From a virus, in the IMG/VR virus record IMGVR_UViG_3300031951_001072, positions 1 to 26,020 of that record: a stretch of DNA of 26,020 bases; one strand, 5' to 3'. This document shows positions 8,283-15,101 of the stretch, in pieces. Numbering within the stretch: the first letter of the stretch is position 1; every line of letters starts with the position of its first letter. The translations under genes and the position numbers were made by a program. The notes beneath the pieces are model-generated. The model did not search any database. It saw only the letters and a list, made by a program, of their open reading frames with translations, and was not told where the DNA came from.

Positions 8283-8310
8283 ATACTACATTAAGAATTC
8301 TGTATGTCAA
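8283..8310 (-). promoter_or_regulatory. Sigma70-like promoter for scaffold-coat genes
   Basis: On the minus strand a perfect -35 TTGACA (8310-8305) is followed after 16 bp by TAGTAT (8288-8283), a 4 of 6 match to the -10 consensus. The -35 overlaps the stop codon of the upstream gene. It would give the scaffold and coat genes their own transcript. Confidence 0.5.
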
Positions 8311-8732
8311 ACACCTAGGTTACCGGCGGCAACAAAAGTATTGGCCACGGGGGTGATTAGCGAAATAACCGCGTACTGGCCCATCGTGCTAAACAGGCTG
8401 GAGTAGCTGACCAGCGTCTGCCCGCCAGCGGCTATGGTTACCTTACCCGCGCCGCCTTGGATAATGGTGCAGTTAAAGCCAACGCCCAAACCGGCCGCGC
8501 AAGTGATAGTTACCGCAGACCCGCTAGTGCAATAAATGACTTTCTGGTTGTCCGCTGCGCTCAGAGTGCGTGTGGTGCCCGTTTCGGTGACGATGTTGGC
8601 TGCCAACTGCGCCGCAATCATTTCGCTTACGGTCACTTTTTTAGTCGTGCTAGATTGCACGATTGGCAACACCTCAGTGCCCGCTAGCGGAGTAGTAACA
8701 GGCGTTAGTTGCGAAATTTTTAAGTCGGCCAT
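8307..8732 (-). CDS. Short tail-type protein with MADLKISQL N-terminus
   Basis: A 141-residue protein. Its start, MADLKISQLTPVTTPLAGTE followed by VLPIVQSSTTKKVTV, is a widespread N-terminal anchor of phage tail fiber and tailspike proteins. Here it carries only a small Thr/Gly/Ala-rich beta domain (NQKVIYCTSGSAVTITCAAG, GFNCTIIQGGAGKVTIAAGG). It may be a minor tail or head appendage, or a reduced fiber. The ribosome site AAGGAT is good. The first nine codons are nearly repeated 317 bases upstream in a truncated 23-codon frame, hinting at recombination in this adhesin cassette. The exact role is unknown. Confidence 0.62.
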   Translation of the reverse strand: MADLKISQLTPVTTPLAGTEVLPIVQSSTTKKVTVSEMIAAQLAANIVTETGTTRTLSAADNQKVIYCTSGSAVTITCAAGLGVGFNCTIIQGGAGKVTIAAGGQTLVSYSSLFSTMGQYAVISLITPVANTFVAAGNLGV

Positions 8733-8741
8733 GTCAAATCC

Positions 8742-8981
8742 TTAGATGGTTAGTCCTGATACAAACCCCGCAGCCCCACCCAGTAAGGTAGCCACGGCAT
8801 CCCATAAGTCAGGCGTATGCTTATCGCGGTTCATGTAATCGTACACTTCCTTGCCCACAGCAGCGACAGTTACCGCAATCATGCCCACGACAGGGCTGAC
8901 AAAGTGTGCGGCAGCGTAAATAAGGACGCCGACGATAAAGTGCAGCGCTTTGTCGTGAGGCAATTTATTTAGCGGGTTCAT
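8742..8981 (-). CDS. Small membrane protein, DUF2279/YfiM-like; possible lysis role
   Basis: A 79-residue protein. The start MNPLNKLPHDKALHFIVGVL has the DKxxHF motif, followed by a hydrophobic span (ALHFIVGVLIYAAAHFVSPV and a second stretch to about residue 42). Then come GKEVYDYMNRDKHTPDLWDA and a last hydrophobic segment (VATLLGGAAGFVSGLTI). The DK-HF, KE-YD, DL-A-LLGG pattern is seen in DUF2279/YfiM-like small membrane proteins and in phage proteins near lysis genes. A holin-like or other envelope role is possible, but no endolysin lies next to it. Its ATG overlaps the stop of the 23-codon remnant (ATGA). Confidence 0.62.
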   Translation of the reverse strand: MNPLNKLPHDKALHFIVGVLIYAAAHFVSPVVGMIAVTVAAVGKEVYDYMNRDKHTPDLWDAVATLLGGAAGFVSGLTI

Positions 8982-9049
8982 TTACGCGCCTTTGCCACGG
9001 CAAACGGGGCGGTGACGGCGGTTAGTCGTAAAATTTTTAAGTCGGCCAT
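8978..9049 (-). pseudogene. Truncated duplicate of the MADLKISQL gene start (23 codons)
   Basis: An ATG at 9049 opens MADLKILRLTAVTAPFAVAK and ends at a TGA overlapping the next ATG. The stretch 9021-9049 matches 8704-8732 at 26 of 29 positions, covering the first nine codons and beyond. No good ribosome site is present. It is either a scar of a lost tail gene or a short upstream peptide coupled to the membrane protein gene. Confidence 0.6.
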
Positions 9050-9092
9050 AGTCAGTTTGTATACGTTTTGGGTCGGGTGCAAGATTGGTTAA

Positions 9093-10658
9093 TCATTCGA
9101 TGCTGTATGCGTAATTTTCGGTGCCAGCAAATGAGCCGGTTGATGGTGTAATTGTAAAATCTACACCGACAGTAACAGCGGACACAAAAACAGGTTTTGC
9201 TGCGCCCGCTGCGTTAGTGCCCCAAACAGTAATTCGAGAAACTGATTGCGCGCTGGTGTTGGAAACCGTGTGCGTTGCGCCAGCACCAGCGGTGAAAGAC
9301 GAGCCGCTAAGTACACCAGTACCGATTTTGTTTAATCTGCGGGTGTAAACGGGCGTGGATGTGTCAAGAATTCCATTGGTTTTATTTCCAGATACATCAT
9401 TGTTGACAACTGTATTGCTTGACCCGCCAACCATTTGAATGCCGGTAGTCTGAGTACCGCTAACACCTGCGCTGTCGTAGCAACGGTTGTTGGAAATAAT
9501 ACAACCTGTCGCGCTTTGCAGGAAAATTCCCGCATTTGCGGCGCTTGTCACGCAGTTGTCAAAACATGTGTTCTCGGACACTATTGCGTTCAGCGCGGTT
9601 GCGCCAATATAAATACCAGACGAATATGCGCCCGACACTGTGTTGCCAATTACCTTGTGACCTGTACCACCATCAAGAGTAATTCCCACCGCGCCTACGC
9701 CAGAACCACCATTAATAGTATTGCCCATAATTGTGCAATAGCTGGCTTGAGTGCGAACACGGATGTTATTTCGCACATTGTCATGAACTTGATTGCCAAT
9801 AACAGAAACTCGCGCAGAATTTTCTACATAAATTCCGTCTAGCGTATTTAAACGGCAAATGTTGCCTATAACTTTTGCGTCAGACCCATCTGCGCTACTG
9901 GTTTCGCCAATTGCAATGCCTGCGCCGGTGTTCGAATAACTTAAATTTCCAATGACTCGGGCACGCAAACATGAAGCGTTTAATCCGCTAAAGTTGCCCG
10001 CCGATCCGTTGTTATACGTCTGGTTGCCTTCAAACTCAGCATTTTCGCAATCTTTACCAGAAATGCCAGAGCCGGCGTTGTCATAGCAAATATTACGGAC
10101 AAACTTATTTCTCGCTCCGTTTCGATAATAAATAAACGTGCGGTCGTTGTCGTATCCGATGTTGTCTTGCACTAGCACGTCGGAGCAGTCATAAACATAA
10201 ATGCCCGCGCCGGTTTCGTTGTTGATTGTTTCCACAACTGTGCAACCTGTAATTTCAGAGTTGCCAGTTACGTTAATGAAACTAATACCTGAAAATCTGT
10301 CCGCAGGATTTACCGGAGAAAACCCATCAGCTACAGCGTTACCATTGACAAAAAGATCACGCACTTTAATGTTGACGTTGCCGCCGACCTGATTGCTGTT
10401 TTGAAACATATCAAAAGCGCCAGATCCTGTTTTGCGTTTTACAGTTGCAGTTTGACCTAAAATTAACCGATTTGACGGAATAGTAACTGTAGACGTTAAA
10501 AGATACGTTCCGGAAGAAAACAATACGACAGAAGACGAATTAATAGCCGCTTGAATTGCGGAAGTGCTATCAGTTGTGCCGGTAGAATCAGCACCATAAT
10601 CAAGAGGATTTGCCGGAGTTCCGACAATCATGCTGTACGTTACTTTGGTAAGCGACAT
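9093..10658 (-). CDS. Beta-helix tailspike-like protein (pectate lyase type)
   Basis: A 521-residue protein. After a very short N-terminus (MSLTKVTYSMIVGTPANPLD) comes the pectate-lyase-3-type opening YGADSTGTTDSTSAIQAAIN. Rungs of a right-handed parallel beta helix follow, with repeated GNxx-NN/DN motifs (ITGCTVVETINNETGAGIYV, VIGNICRLNTLDGIYVENSA). The last 90 residues (from about TGVLSGSSFTAGAGATHTVS) form a separate beta domain. Such proteins bind or degrade host surface polysaccharide. It lacks a head-binding domain of its own, so it may attach through the larger spike encoded upstream. Catalytic acids cannot be assigned by eye. The ribosome site is GAGGG. Confidence 0.78.
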   Translation of the reverse strand: MSLTKVTYSMIVGTPANPLDYGADSTGTTDSTSAIQAAINSSSVVLFSSGTYLLTSTVTIPSNRLILGQTATVKRKTGSGAFDMFQNSNQVGGNVNIKVRDLFVNGNAVADGFSPVNPADRFSGISFINVTGNSEITGCTVVETINNETGAGIYVYDCSDVLVQDNIGYDNDRTFIYYRNGARNKFVRNICYDNAGSGISGKDCENAEFEGNQTYNNGSAGNFSGLNASCLRARVIGNLSYSNTGAGIAIGETSSADGSDAKVIGNICRLNTLDGIYVENSARVSVIGNQVHDNVRNNIRVRTQASYCTIMGNTINGGSGVGAVGITLDGGTGHKVIGNTVSGAYSSGIYIGATALNAIVSENTCFDNCVTSAANAGIFLQSATGCIISNNRCYDSAGVSGTQTTGIQMVGGSSNTVVNNDVSGNKTNGILDTSTPVYTRRLNKIGTGVLSGSSFTAGAGATHTVSNTSAQSVSRITVWGTNAAGAAKPVFVSAVTVGVDFTITPSTGSFAGTENYAYSIE

Positions 10659-10667
10659 TTTTAACCC

Positions 10668-11936
10668 TCAATTAGTGAATGCTTGAAGCTCTGCGTTTAA
10701 AAGTCGCAAAGGGAAAAAAGAAATTTTGCGTATTAAGGACGCGCCAAATACGCCGCTAAAAGAAGCACCAATTCTAAATGTAGAAACTGTTGGTATAGCG
10801 CAAGAATTATCGCCCGCTCCAAGAGTTGCATTTGCGCTTAGCTGAATATCGTTTGTTTTGTAAGCAAAACCGCTATTTTGAATTGACGCGCCGCCATAAG
10901 ACACCGAAAAATCAGCTTGAGAAACTGACGAGACAGTACTTATGCACCTAAAAGATGTTGAGGTGGTGATTACAGTAAGTCGATCCCCTTCACCTCCGGC
11001 ATCGGCTTGCCATACACGAGTTGCGCCGCTCGCGCCCGTCCCCAAAAATATGCCTTGAGTAATAAAAGTACCTTCAGATTGGTTATACCAATCGCTGAAG
11101 TTCGTCCCCGTCATCGTTGCCACATCGGCGTTGCGGGTGACTTGGGATGCGACTGTCGGGATGTAGCTGGTGGCAAAAGCTCCGGCTTCTAATTGAGCGC
11201 CCCACACTGTTGCCAACCCTGTTGCTGAAGTTGATATTGAAGTCCCGTTGCTAGATATCGCCGGGTATAAAACAACTCTACACTGCGTGTTGGATGCCGA
11301 ATCTTGGAAGTTAACTTGCAAACGCCAGTAGTTACCATAATCGACAACTGTAATGACTTGGGTGTTTATGTTGCTTGACGAATCAAACACAGCCGTACCA
11401 GCGGTGGTATTTAAGATGGCGTATGCAGCCCTAGTTGCTACGCCAGTTAAAGCAATTCCTATGGCTGGGTAGTTTGTTATAACCCCGCTAGTCTTTTTGA
11501 AAAAAACTGATGCTGCATACGCAGCATTTGCAGTTATTGTTTGTACTGCTTGTCTTGACGCAGATTGAAATGCAGCGGCGCTAGTGTCGTTAAGTAAAAA
11601 CGCCGTGTTAGTTCCGTCTGGCGCTAATTCAGTTGAACTATTAATAGTTGCGTTTGTTGTCCATACAGCGTTGCTATAGTCAGAAGAATATGTCAACAAA
11701 TTTGTTCGCGATTCTTCAATTAACAACCCACGGCACACAAGCGTCACGGGGTTAAAATCAAAACGCGGTAAGTCAGCATTAATTCCAACAATTAAACCAC
11801 TTGAGTTAATAACTGTTGCTGTGTTTCCCGACCTAGTAAATGTAACCCGCGAATCAAGGCTTGCTGTAGTAAAATCAAGTGCTAATTTAGGTAGCACTCG
11901 TTCTGTGGCAGTTAACGCATAAGATGGTGTAATCAT
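10668..11936 (-). CDS. Tail protein with lectin/concanavalin-like carbohydrate-binding domains
   Basis: A 422-residue protein. Residues about 18-75 carry LDFTTASLDSRVTFTRSGNT, SGLIVGINADLPRFDFNPVT and CRGLLIEESRTNLLTYSSDY, the recurrent opening of a widespread phage tail family. A jelly-roll carbohydrate-binding-like domain follows (about 75-255, ending in WGAQLEAGAFATSYIPT), then a second beta-sandwich (LamG/concanavalin-like, about 280-420). Such proteins probably recognise sugars on the host or decorate the spike. It overlaps the upstream tailspike gene by one base (TAATG), so the two are translated together, suggesting assembly in one adhesin complex. No enzyme motif is visible. Confidence 0.7.
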   Translation of the reverse strand: MITPSYALTATERVLPKLALDFTTASLDSRVTFTRSGNTATVINSSGLIVGINADLPRFDFNPVTLVCRGLLIEESRTNLLTYSSDYSNAVWTTNATINSSTELAPDGTNTAFLLNDTSAAAFQSASRQAVQTITANAAYAASVFFKKTSGVITNYPAIGIALTGVATRAAYAILNTTAGTAVFDSSSNINTQVITVVDYGNYWRLQVNFQDSASNTQCRVVLYPAISSNGTSISTSATGLATVWGAQLEAGAFATSYIPTVASQVTRNADVATMTGTNFSDWYNQSEGTFITQGIFLGTGASGATRVWQADAGGEGDRLTVITTSTSFRCISTVSSVSQADFSVSYGGASIQNSGFAYKTNDIQLSANATLGAGDNSCAIPTVSTFRIGASFSGVFGASLIRKISFFPLRLLNAELQAFTN

Positions 11937-14254
11937 TACGCCGCCTGATAAGTAATTGTCAAATACAGTGAGGTATTGTTGTTAACTTGTCCAGCATCTA
12001 TTTGAGACAATGCAACGTTATCTCCAGATTCCCAAATAAATATGTCCAAATCATTAGTCTGCATATAACAATGTGTTTGTGTATATCCAGCATCAAAATT
12101 CAAACTGCCAGACATACATAGGCCAACTGCGGTGTAACTTGTTAAAGTTACTGGAGTTAAAACGGATGGAACCCCGGTAATTCGCAAATTACCTGCGGCA
12201 GTACCGTCTTTAGCAGAAAGCACAATTGTGGCAAACAATGTAACCATATTGCCAACACGAAGATATCGGCCAACTTGAGTTGTGTAAGTTTGCGTACCAG
12301 GGGTTGTGGTAAATGAAACCACTGGAGTCCAAGACCCCATTTCGGTAAAACCACGGCCTACGTTAGCGGCAAGTGGGCCAAAAAAATCAGTCCCTGTAAT
12401 AGACGCATGGTTTACTGAATTGCCTGTATTTTCTACGCTTGCACCTGAATCAGCAGCAGAATAGATGTACAAACCAAAAGTTTGAGTTGGAACAGTTTGA
12501 TCGTCATAACATTGGTTTTCAGCTAGCCTGTTTTGCGTTGCATAAGCGTACAGAGCAATGCCGCCGCGAGTAGCAAGTGTGATACCGGCCTGATTATTAT
12601 TACGCGCAATGTTACCTACGATTGAACTGTTTTTAGTCTGTTGGAATTGAAAGCCAACCAAATCGCAGGTTTCAGCAATGTTTCCTTGGACAATCAAACC
12701 GTCGCACATTGCGGGATATGGCGCGCTCGCATTATCAATACGAAAACCATACCCACAACTTCTAGCAGTGTTTCCGATAAATTGTGTGCGGCTTTGCGGG
12801 ACATGAATGCGAAACCCCATGTTTCCGCAGTCTATAGCTATGTTGTTTGATATGCAGCTGCGCTCGTTATACGCGACCGCAAATCCAGAACCGAAATTGT
12901 TTCCATACGCTAAACAATTTGTGACCCGCAAATCATTACCGAGAACGTAAAACCCATCGTCAATAAACCAGTCATATGCGCGGCATGAATCCATAACTGC
13001 ACCGCTGGCATCACCAAAATAAAATCCAGTTGCACTGTTGATACTTTCGCAATTGAAAACTAAGCCACCAGATAGAAACAAGATGCCTCTTGGACGACCA
13101 GGATTACCAGTTTGTGACCATGCTTGCGCCCGTAAAATTTTACAGTTTTTAACGGAGTTATTGGCTTTGTATAAAGATACGCCAGTTGGTGATTGAGTAA
13201 CAACAATGCCACTCCAAGTATCTTGAGTAGATATATTATCTAAGATGCAATTTGCAATATAGCCAAGATATACACCACCAACACCCTTGTTTGCAGATGT
13301 AATTACAGTTGCATCGGATTGCTGAACGGTATTAATACCAACAATTGAAATATTGTCAATTTTGATTCCGGTATTGCCCGTAACAGAATTCCAATTTTCA
13401 TTGTAAATAGCTGCTACACCGTAGGCGGAATTAGCCCCAGTCAAAGTAAGCGTGGCGTTGGCAAACCAAGTATTTGTTCTGGCTACCAATGACGCAGCAA
13501 TAGCGTAGTTATCGCCGCCGCCGTCAAGCCAAACCCCGGGGGAAGCATCAATAGCAGCTTGAATTGCAGCCGTATCATCGGTCACCCCATCACCCACAGC
13601 GCCAAAGTCTTTGACGCTGACCGTTTGTGCCAATTTATCTTCAACATTTGTAGGCACCGAACCAACAAACGGTGGGTCATAAGACACTTGTGCAGCATCT
13701 ACCGCGCCGCTGCTGTTTAGCTGTGAAGTGGTAAATTTAACGGACGCGCCAACGTGCAAACCAGACACAAAAGTTACCGTGTCGCTGTCAGTCTCCACAT
13801 ACGCATACAGGGCGCCTGGGCCGTACTGATTTACGCCATCCACAAACACCGACAGGCTGTTAGTGCCTGGCTGGTACTGCATGGTGGTTAGATTGAAAAC
13901 CGTTTGTCCAGCAGTAGCAGTTTGAATCTCTTGTTCGTTGGTGAAATTAACGAAATTAGAGTTGATGCCGATGATGTTGTCGTAGGTGCCAATCAACACA
14001 TCGTTGCTGTCGGTAATGACAAACTTGTATGCCAGCCCGTCAGTCAACCAGATTTCACCGCTTGGCACGCGGCCAGCAGAGTCAAGAATAATCGGGTTGG
14101 CGTGCGCAGTGCCACCAGATGCGCTGGTGTAAGTGGGTTGATTGGTGGTTGTACCGGCAGAATAGGTAAAAATCTTGCCGCCCGACAGGGGGTTGCCGTT
14201 GTTGTCGAAAAACTGACCGGCGACGCCGCCGACCGGGGAAAGATTGACGGCCAT
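11936..14254 (-). CDS. Main tailspike with head-binding domain and beta helix
   Basis: A 772-residue protein. Residues 1-100 (MAVNLSPVGGVAGQFFDNNG, NPLSGGKIFTYSAGTTTNQP, GEIWLTDGLAYKFVITDSND) form a tailspike head-binding domain of the P22 type. About 105-200 is a linker domain (TAGQTVFNLTTMQYQPGTNS). VKDFGAVGDGVTDDTAAIQA near residue 215 opens the pectate-lyase-3 beta helix that runs to about 640. The C-terminal domain (MGSWTPVVSFTTTPGTQTYT onward) is the beta-sandwich often found at the end of phage spikes. It is the likely receptor-binding enzyme. A GGAG site spans the stop of the preceding 54-residue gene. Confidence 0.85.
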   Translation of the reverse strand: MAVNLSPVGGVAGQFFDNNGNPLSGGKIFTYSAGTTTNQPTYTSASGGTAHANPIILDSAGRVPSGEIWLTDGLAYKFVITDSNDVLIGTYDNIIGINSNFVNFTNEQEIQTATAGQTVFNLTTMQYQPGTNSLSVFVDGVNQYGPGALYAYVETDSDTVTFVSGLHVGASVKFTTSQLNSSGAVDAAQVSYDPPFVGSVPTNVEDKLAQTVSVKDFGAVGDGVTDDTAAIQAAIDASPGVWLDGGGDNYAIAASLVARTNTWFANATLTLTGANSAYGVAAIYNENWNSVTGNTGIKIDNISIVGINTVQQSDATVITSANKGVGGVYLGYIANCILDNISTQDTWSGIVVTQSPTGVSLYKANNSVKNCKILRAQAWSQTGNPGRPRGILFLSGGLVFNCESINSATGFYFGDASGAVMDSCRAYDWFIDDGFYVLGNDLRVTNCLAYGNNFGSGFAVAYNERSCISNNIAIDCGNMGFRIHVPQSRTQFIGNTARSCGYGFRIDNASAPYPAMCDGLIVQGNIAETCDLVGFQFQQTKNSSIVGNIARNNNQAGITLATRGGIALYAYATQNRLAENQCYDDQTVPTQTFGLYIYSAADSGASVENTGNSVNHASITGTDFFGPLAANVGRGFTEMGSWTPVVSFTTTPGTQTYTTQVGRYLRVGNMVTLFATIVLSAKDGTAAGNLRITGVPSVLTPVTLTSYTAVGLCMSGSLNFDAGYTQTHCYMQTNDLDIFIWESGDNVALSQIDAGQVNNNTSLYLTITYQAA

Positions 14255-14259
14255 CTACG

Positions 14260-14424
14260 CTACTCCAAAAGAATTAAACCGTTGTCTTCTTGCACCAAAA
14301 AATCACCGTTTTCAGCAAGAAGATTGCTTTGTGCTTGCTCGCTATTGCGCCCGCCAAACAGCGAAATGATGCCGCCTAGCCCAATGGCTACAGCATTACG
14401 CACATCCGGGCCAAAGAAGCTCAT
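14260..14424 (-). CDS. Small protein (54 aa), unknown, membrane-prone N-half
   Basis: An ATG at 14424 opens a 54-residue protein starting MSFFGPDVRNAVAIGLGGII with a hydrophobic stretch to about residue 24, a Gln/Ser/Asn linker, and the ending ENGDFLVQEDNGLILLE. The FLVQED-LLLE ending is common in small phage proteins. Its ATG overlaps the TGA of the previous gene (ATGA), and its stop region supplies the GGAG ribosome site of the tailspike. This coupling and the typical tail motif support a real gene despite its size. Function is unknown. Confidence 0.62.
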   Translation of the reverse strand: MSFFGPDVRNAVAIGLGGIISLFGGRNSEQAQSNLLAENGDFLVQEDNGLILLE

Positions 14425-14729
14425 TGCTTGTTAATCGGCTTGCAGTACGCCGTACCGTCAGTCGATCCAATACGCAGCACGCTAACTCGCCAAGGCGCGC
14501 CAGTTGAATTGATTGGCACAACAAAAGGAATCGGCGTGTAGGCTGGAATCGGTGTGCTGGCGTTGGTTGCCGTAGCCGCCACGCCCACTTCGACGTAGCA
14601 AGGCTGGTCGCACCACACAACCACACCTTGCGGGCCGGGCTGCCATGCTGTGGTATTGCCTGCGGTTGCGCCTGCGGTGGCGGTGTAGGCTGGATAATCA
14701 GCCTTGGTCATTGGATTAAGCAATTCCAT
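14421..14729 (-). CDS. Small conserved virion-region protein, unknown function
   Basis: A 102-residue protein beginning MELLNPMTKADYPAYTATAG, rich in Ala, Thr and Pro, with the motif VVVWCDQPCYVEVGVAATAT and the ending WRVSVLRIGSTDGTAYCKPI. The alternating pattern suggests a small beta-sandwich. Proteins of this shape occur in podovirus structural clusters beside tail or head genes. It sits between the DUF5856-like gene and the tailspike cassette and is coupled to the 54-residue gene by an ATGA overlap. The three cysteines are unusual for the cluster. Role unknown; a minor virion part is the best guess. Confidence 0.65.
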   Translation of the reverse strand: MELLNPMTKADYPAYTATAGATAGNTTAWQPGPQGVVVWCDQPCYVEVGVAATATNASTPIPAYTPIPFVVPINSTGAPWRVSVLRIGSTDGTAYCKPINKQ

Positions 14730-14738
14730 AGTTATTCC

Positions 14739-15101
14739 TTACGCCAAAAATTTCAGTTTGTACAGAGTTGACAAATACAGCCCGACGATCTCATCGATGA
14801 TGTTCTGCAGCGGGGTGTCCGACTTGTCGACCACCTTGTAGCGCATAGCCTCAATCTCTTCAAGTTGATCTTGCAAGAACTCGACGATGTTGCCGGGTTT
14901 CTTGGTCGACTGCAGCGAGATAGCGCCAATCAGTCCGTGACGGCCTTGGTAGGCTTCAGCGAACTTGTCTGCTAGGTCGACAATTCCGTTGTAAAACTTG
15001 CCTAACGCCTTGTGTTTAGCGTAGCTGCGGGTGTTCAGATGCACCGAATGGGCGACATCCCGGCCTAAAAACAAAATGCCTACGAAGTTTGCGCAGCTCA
15101 T
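14739..15101 (-). CDS. DUF5856-like helical protein
   Basis: A 120-residue, mainly helical protein. The core FLGRDVAHSVHLNTRSYAKH, KALGKFYNGIVDLADKFAEA and YQGRHGLIG is the signature I associate with the DUF5856 family of phages, a four-helix arrangement with a Dps/ferritin-like look (several His, Asp and Glu at helix positions). Metal binding has not been shown to my knowledge. It starts inside the portal stop (ATGA overlap), so it is made together with the portal. Its role may be virion-related or host-directed. The family name is from memory and should be tested by a profile search. Confidence 0.65.
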   Translation of the reverse strand: MSCANFVGILFLGRDVAHSVHLNTRSYAKHKALGKFYNGIVDLADKFAEAYQGRHGLIGAISLQSTKKPGNIVEFLQDQLEEIEAMRYKVVDKSDTPLQNIIDEIVGLYLSTLYKLKFLA

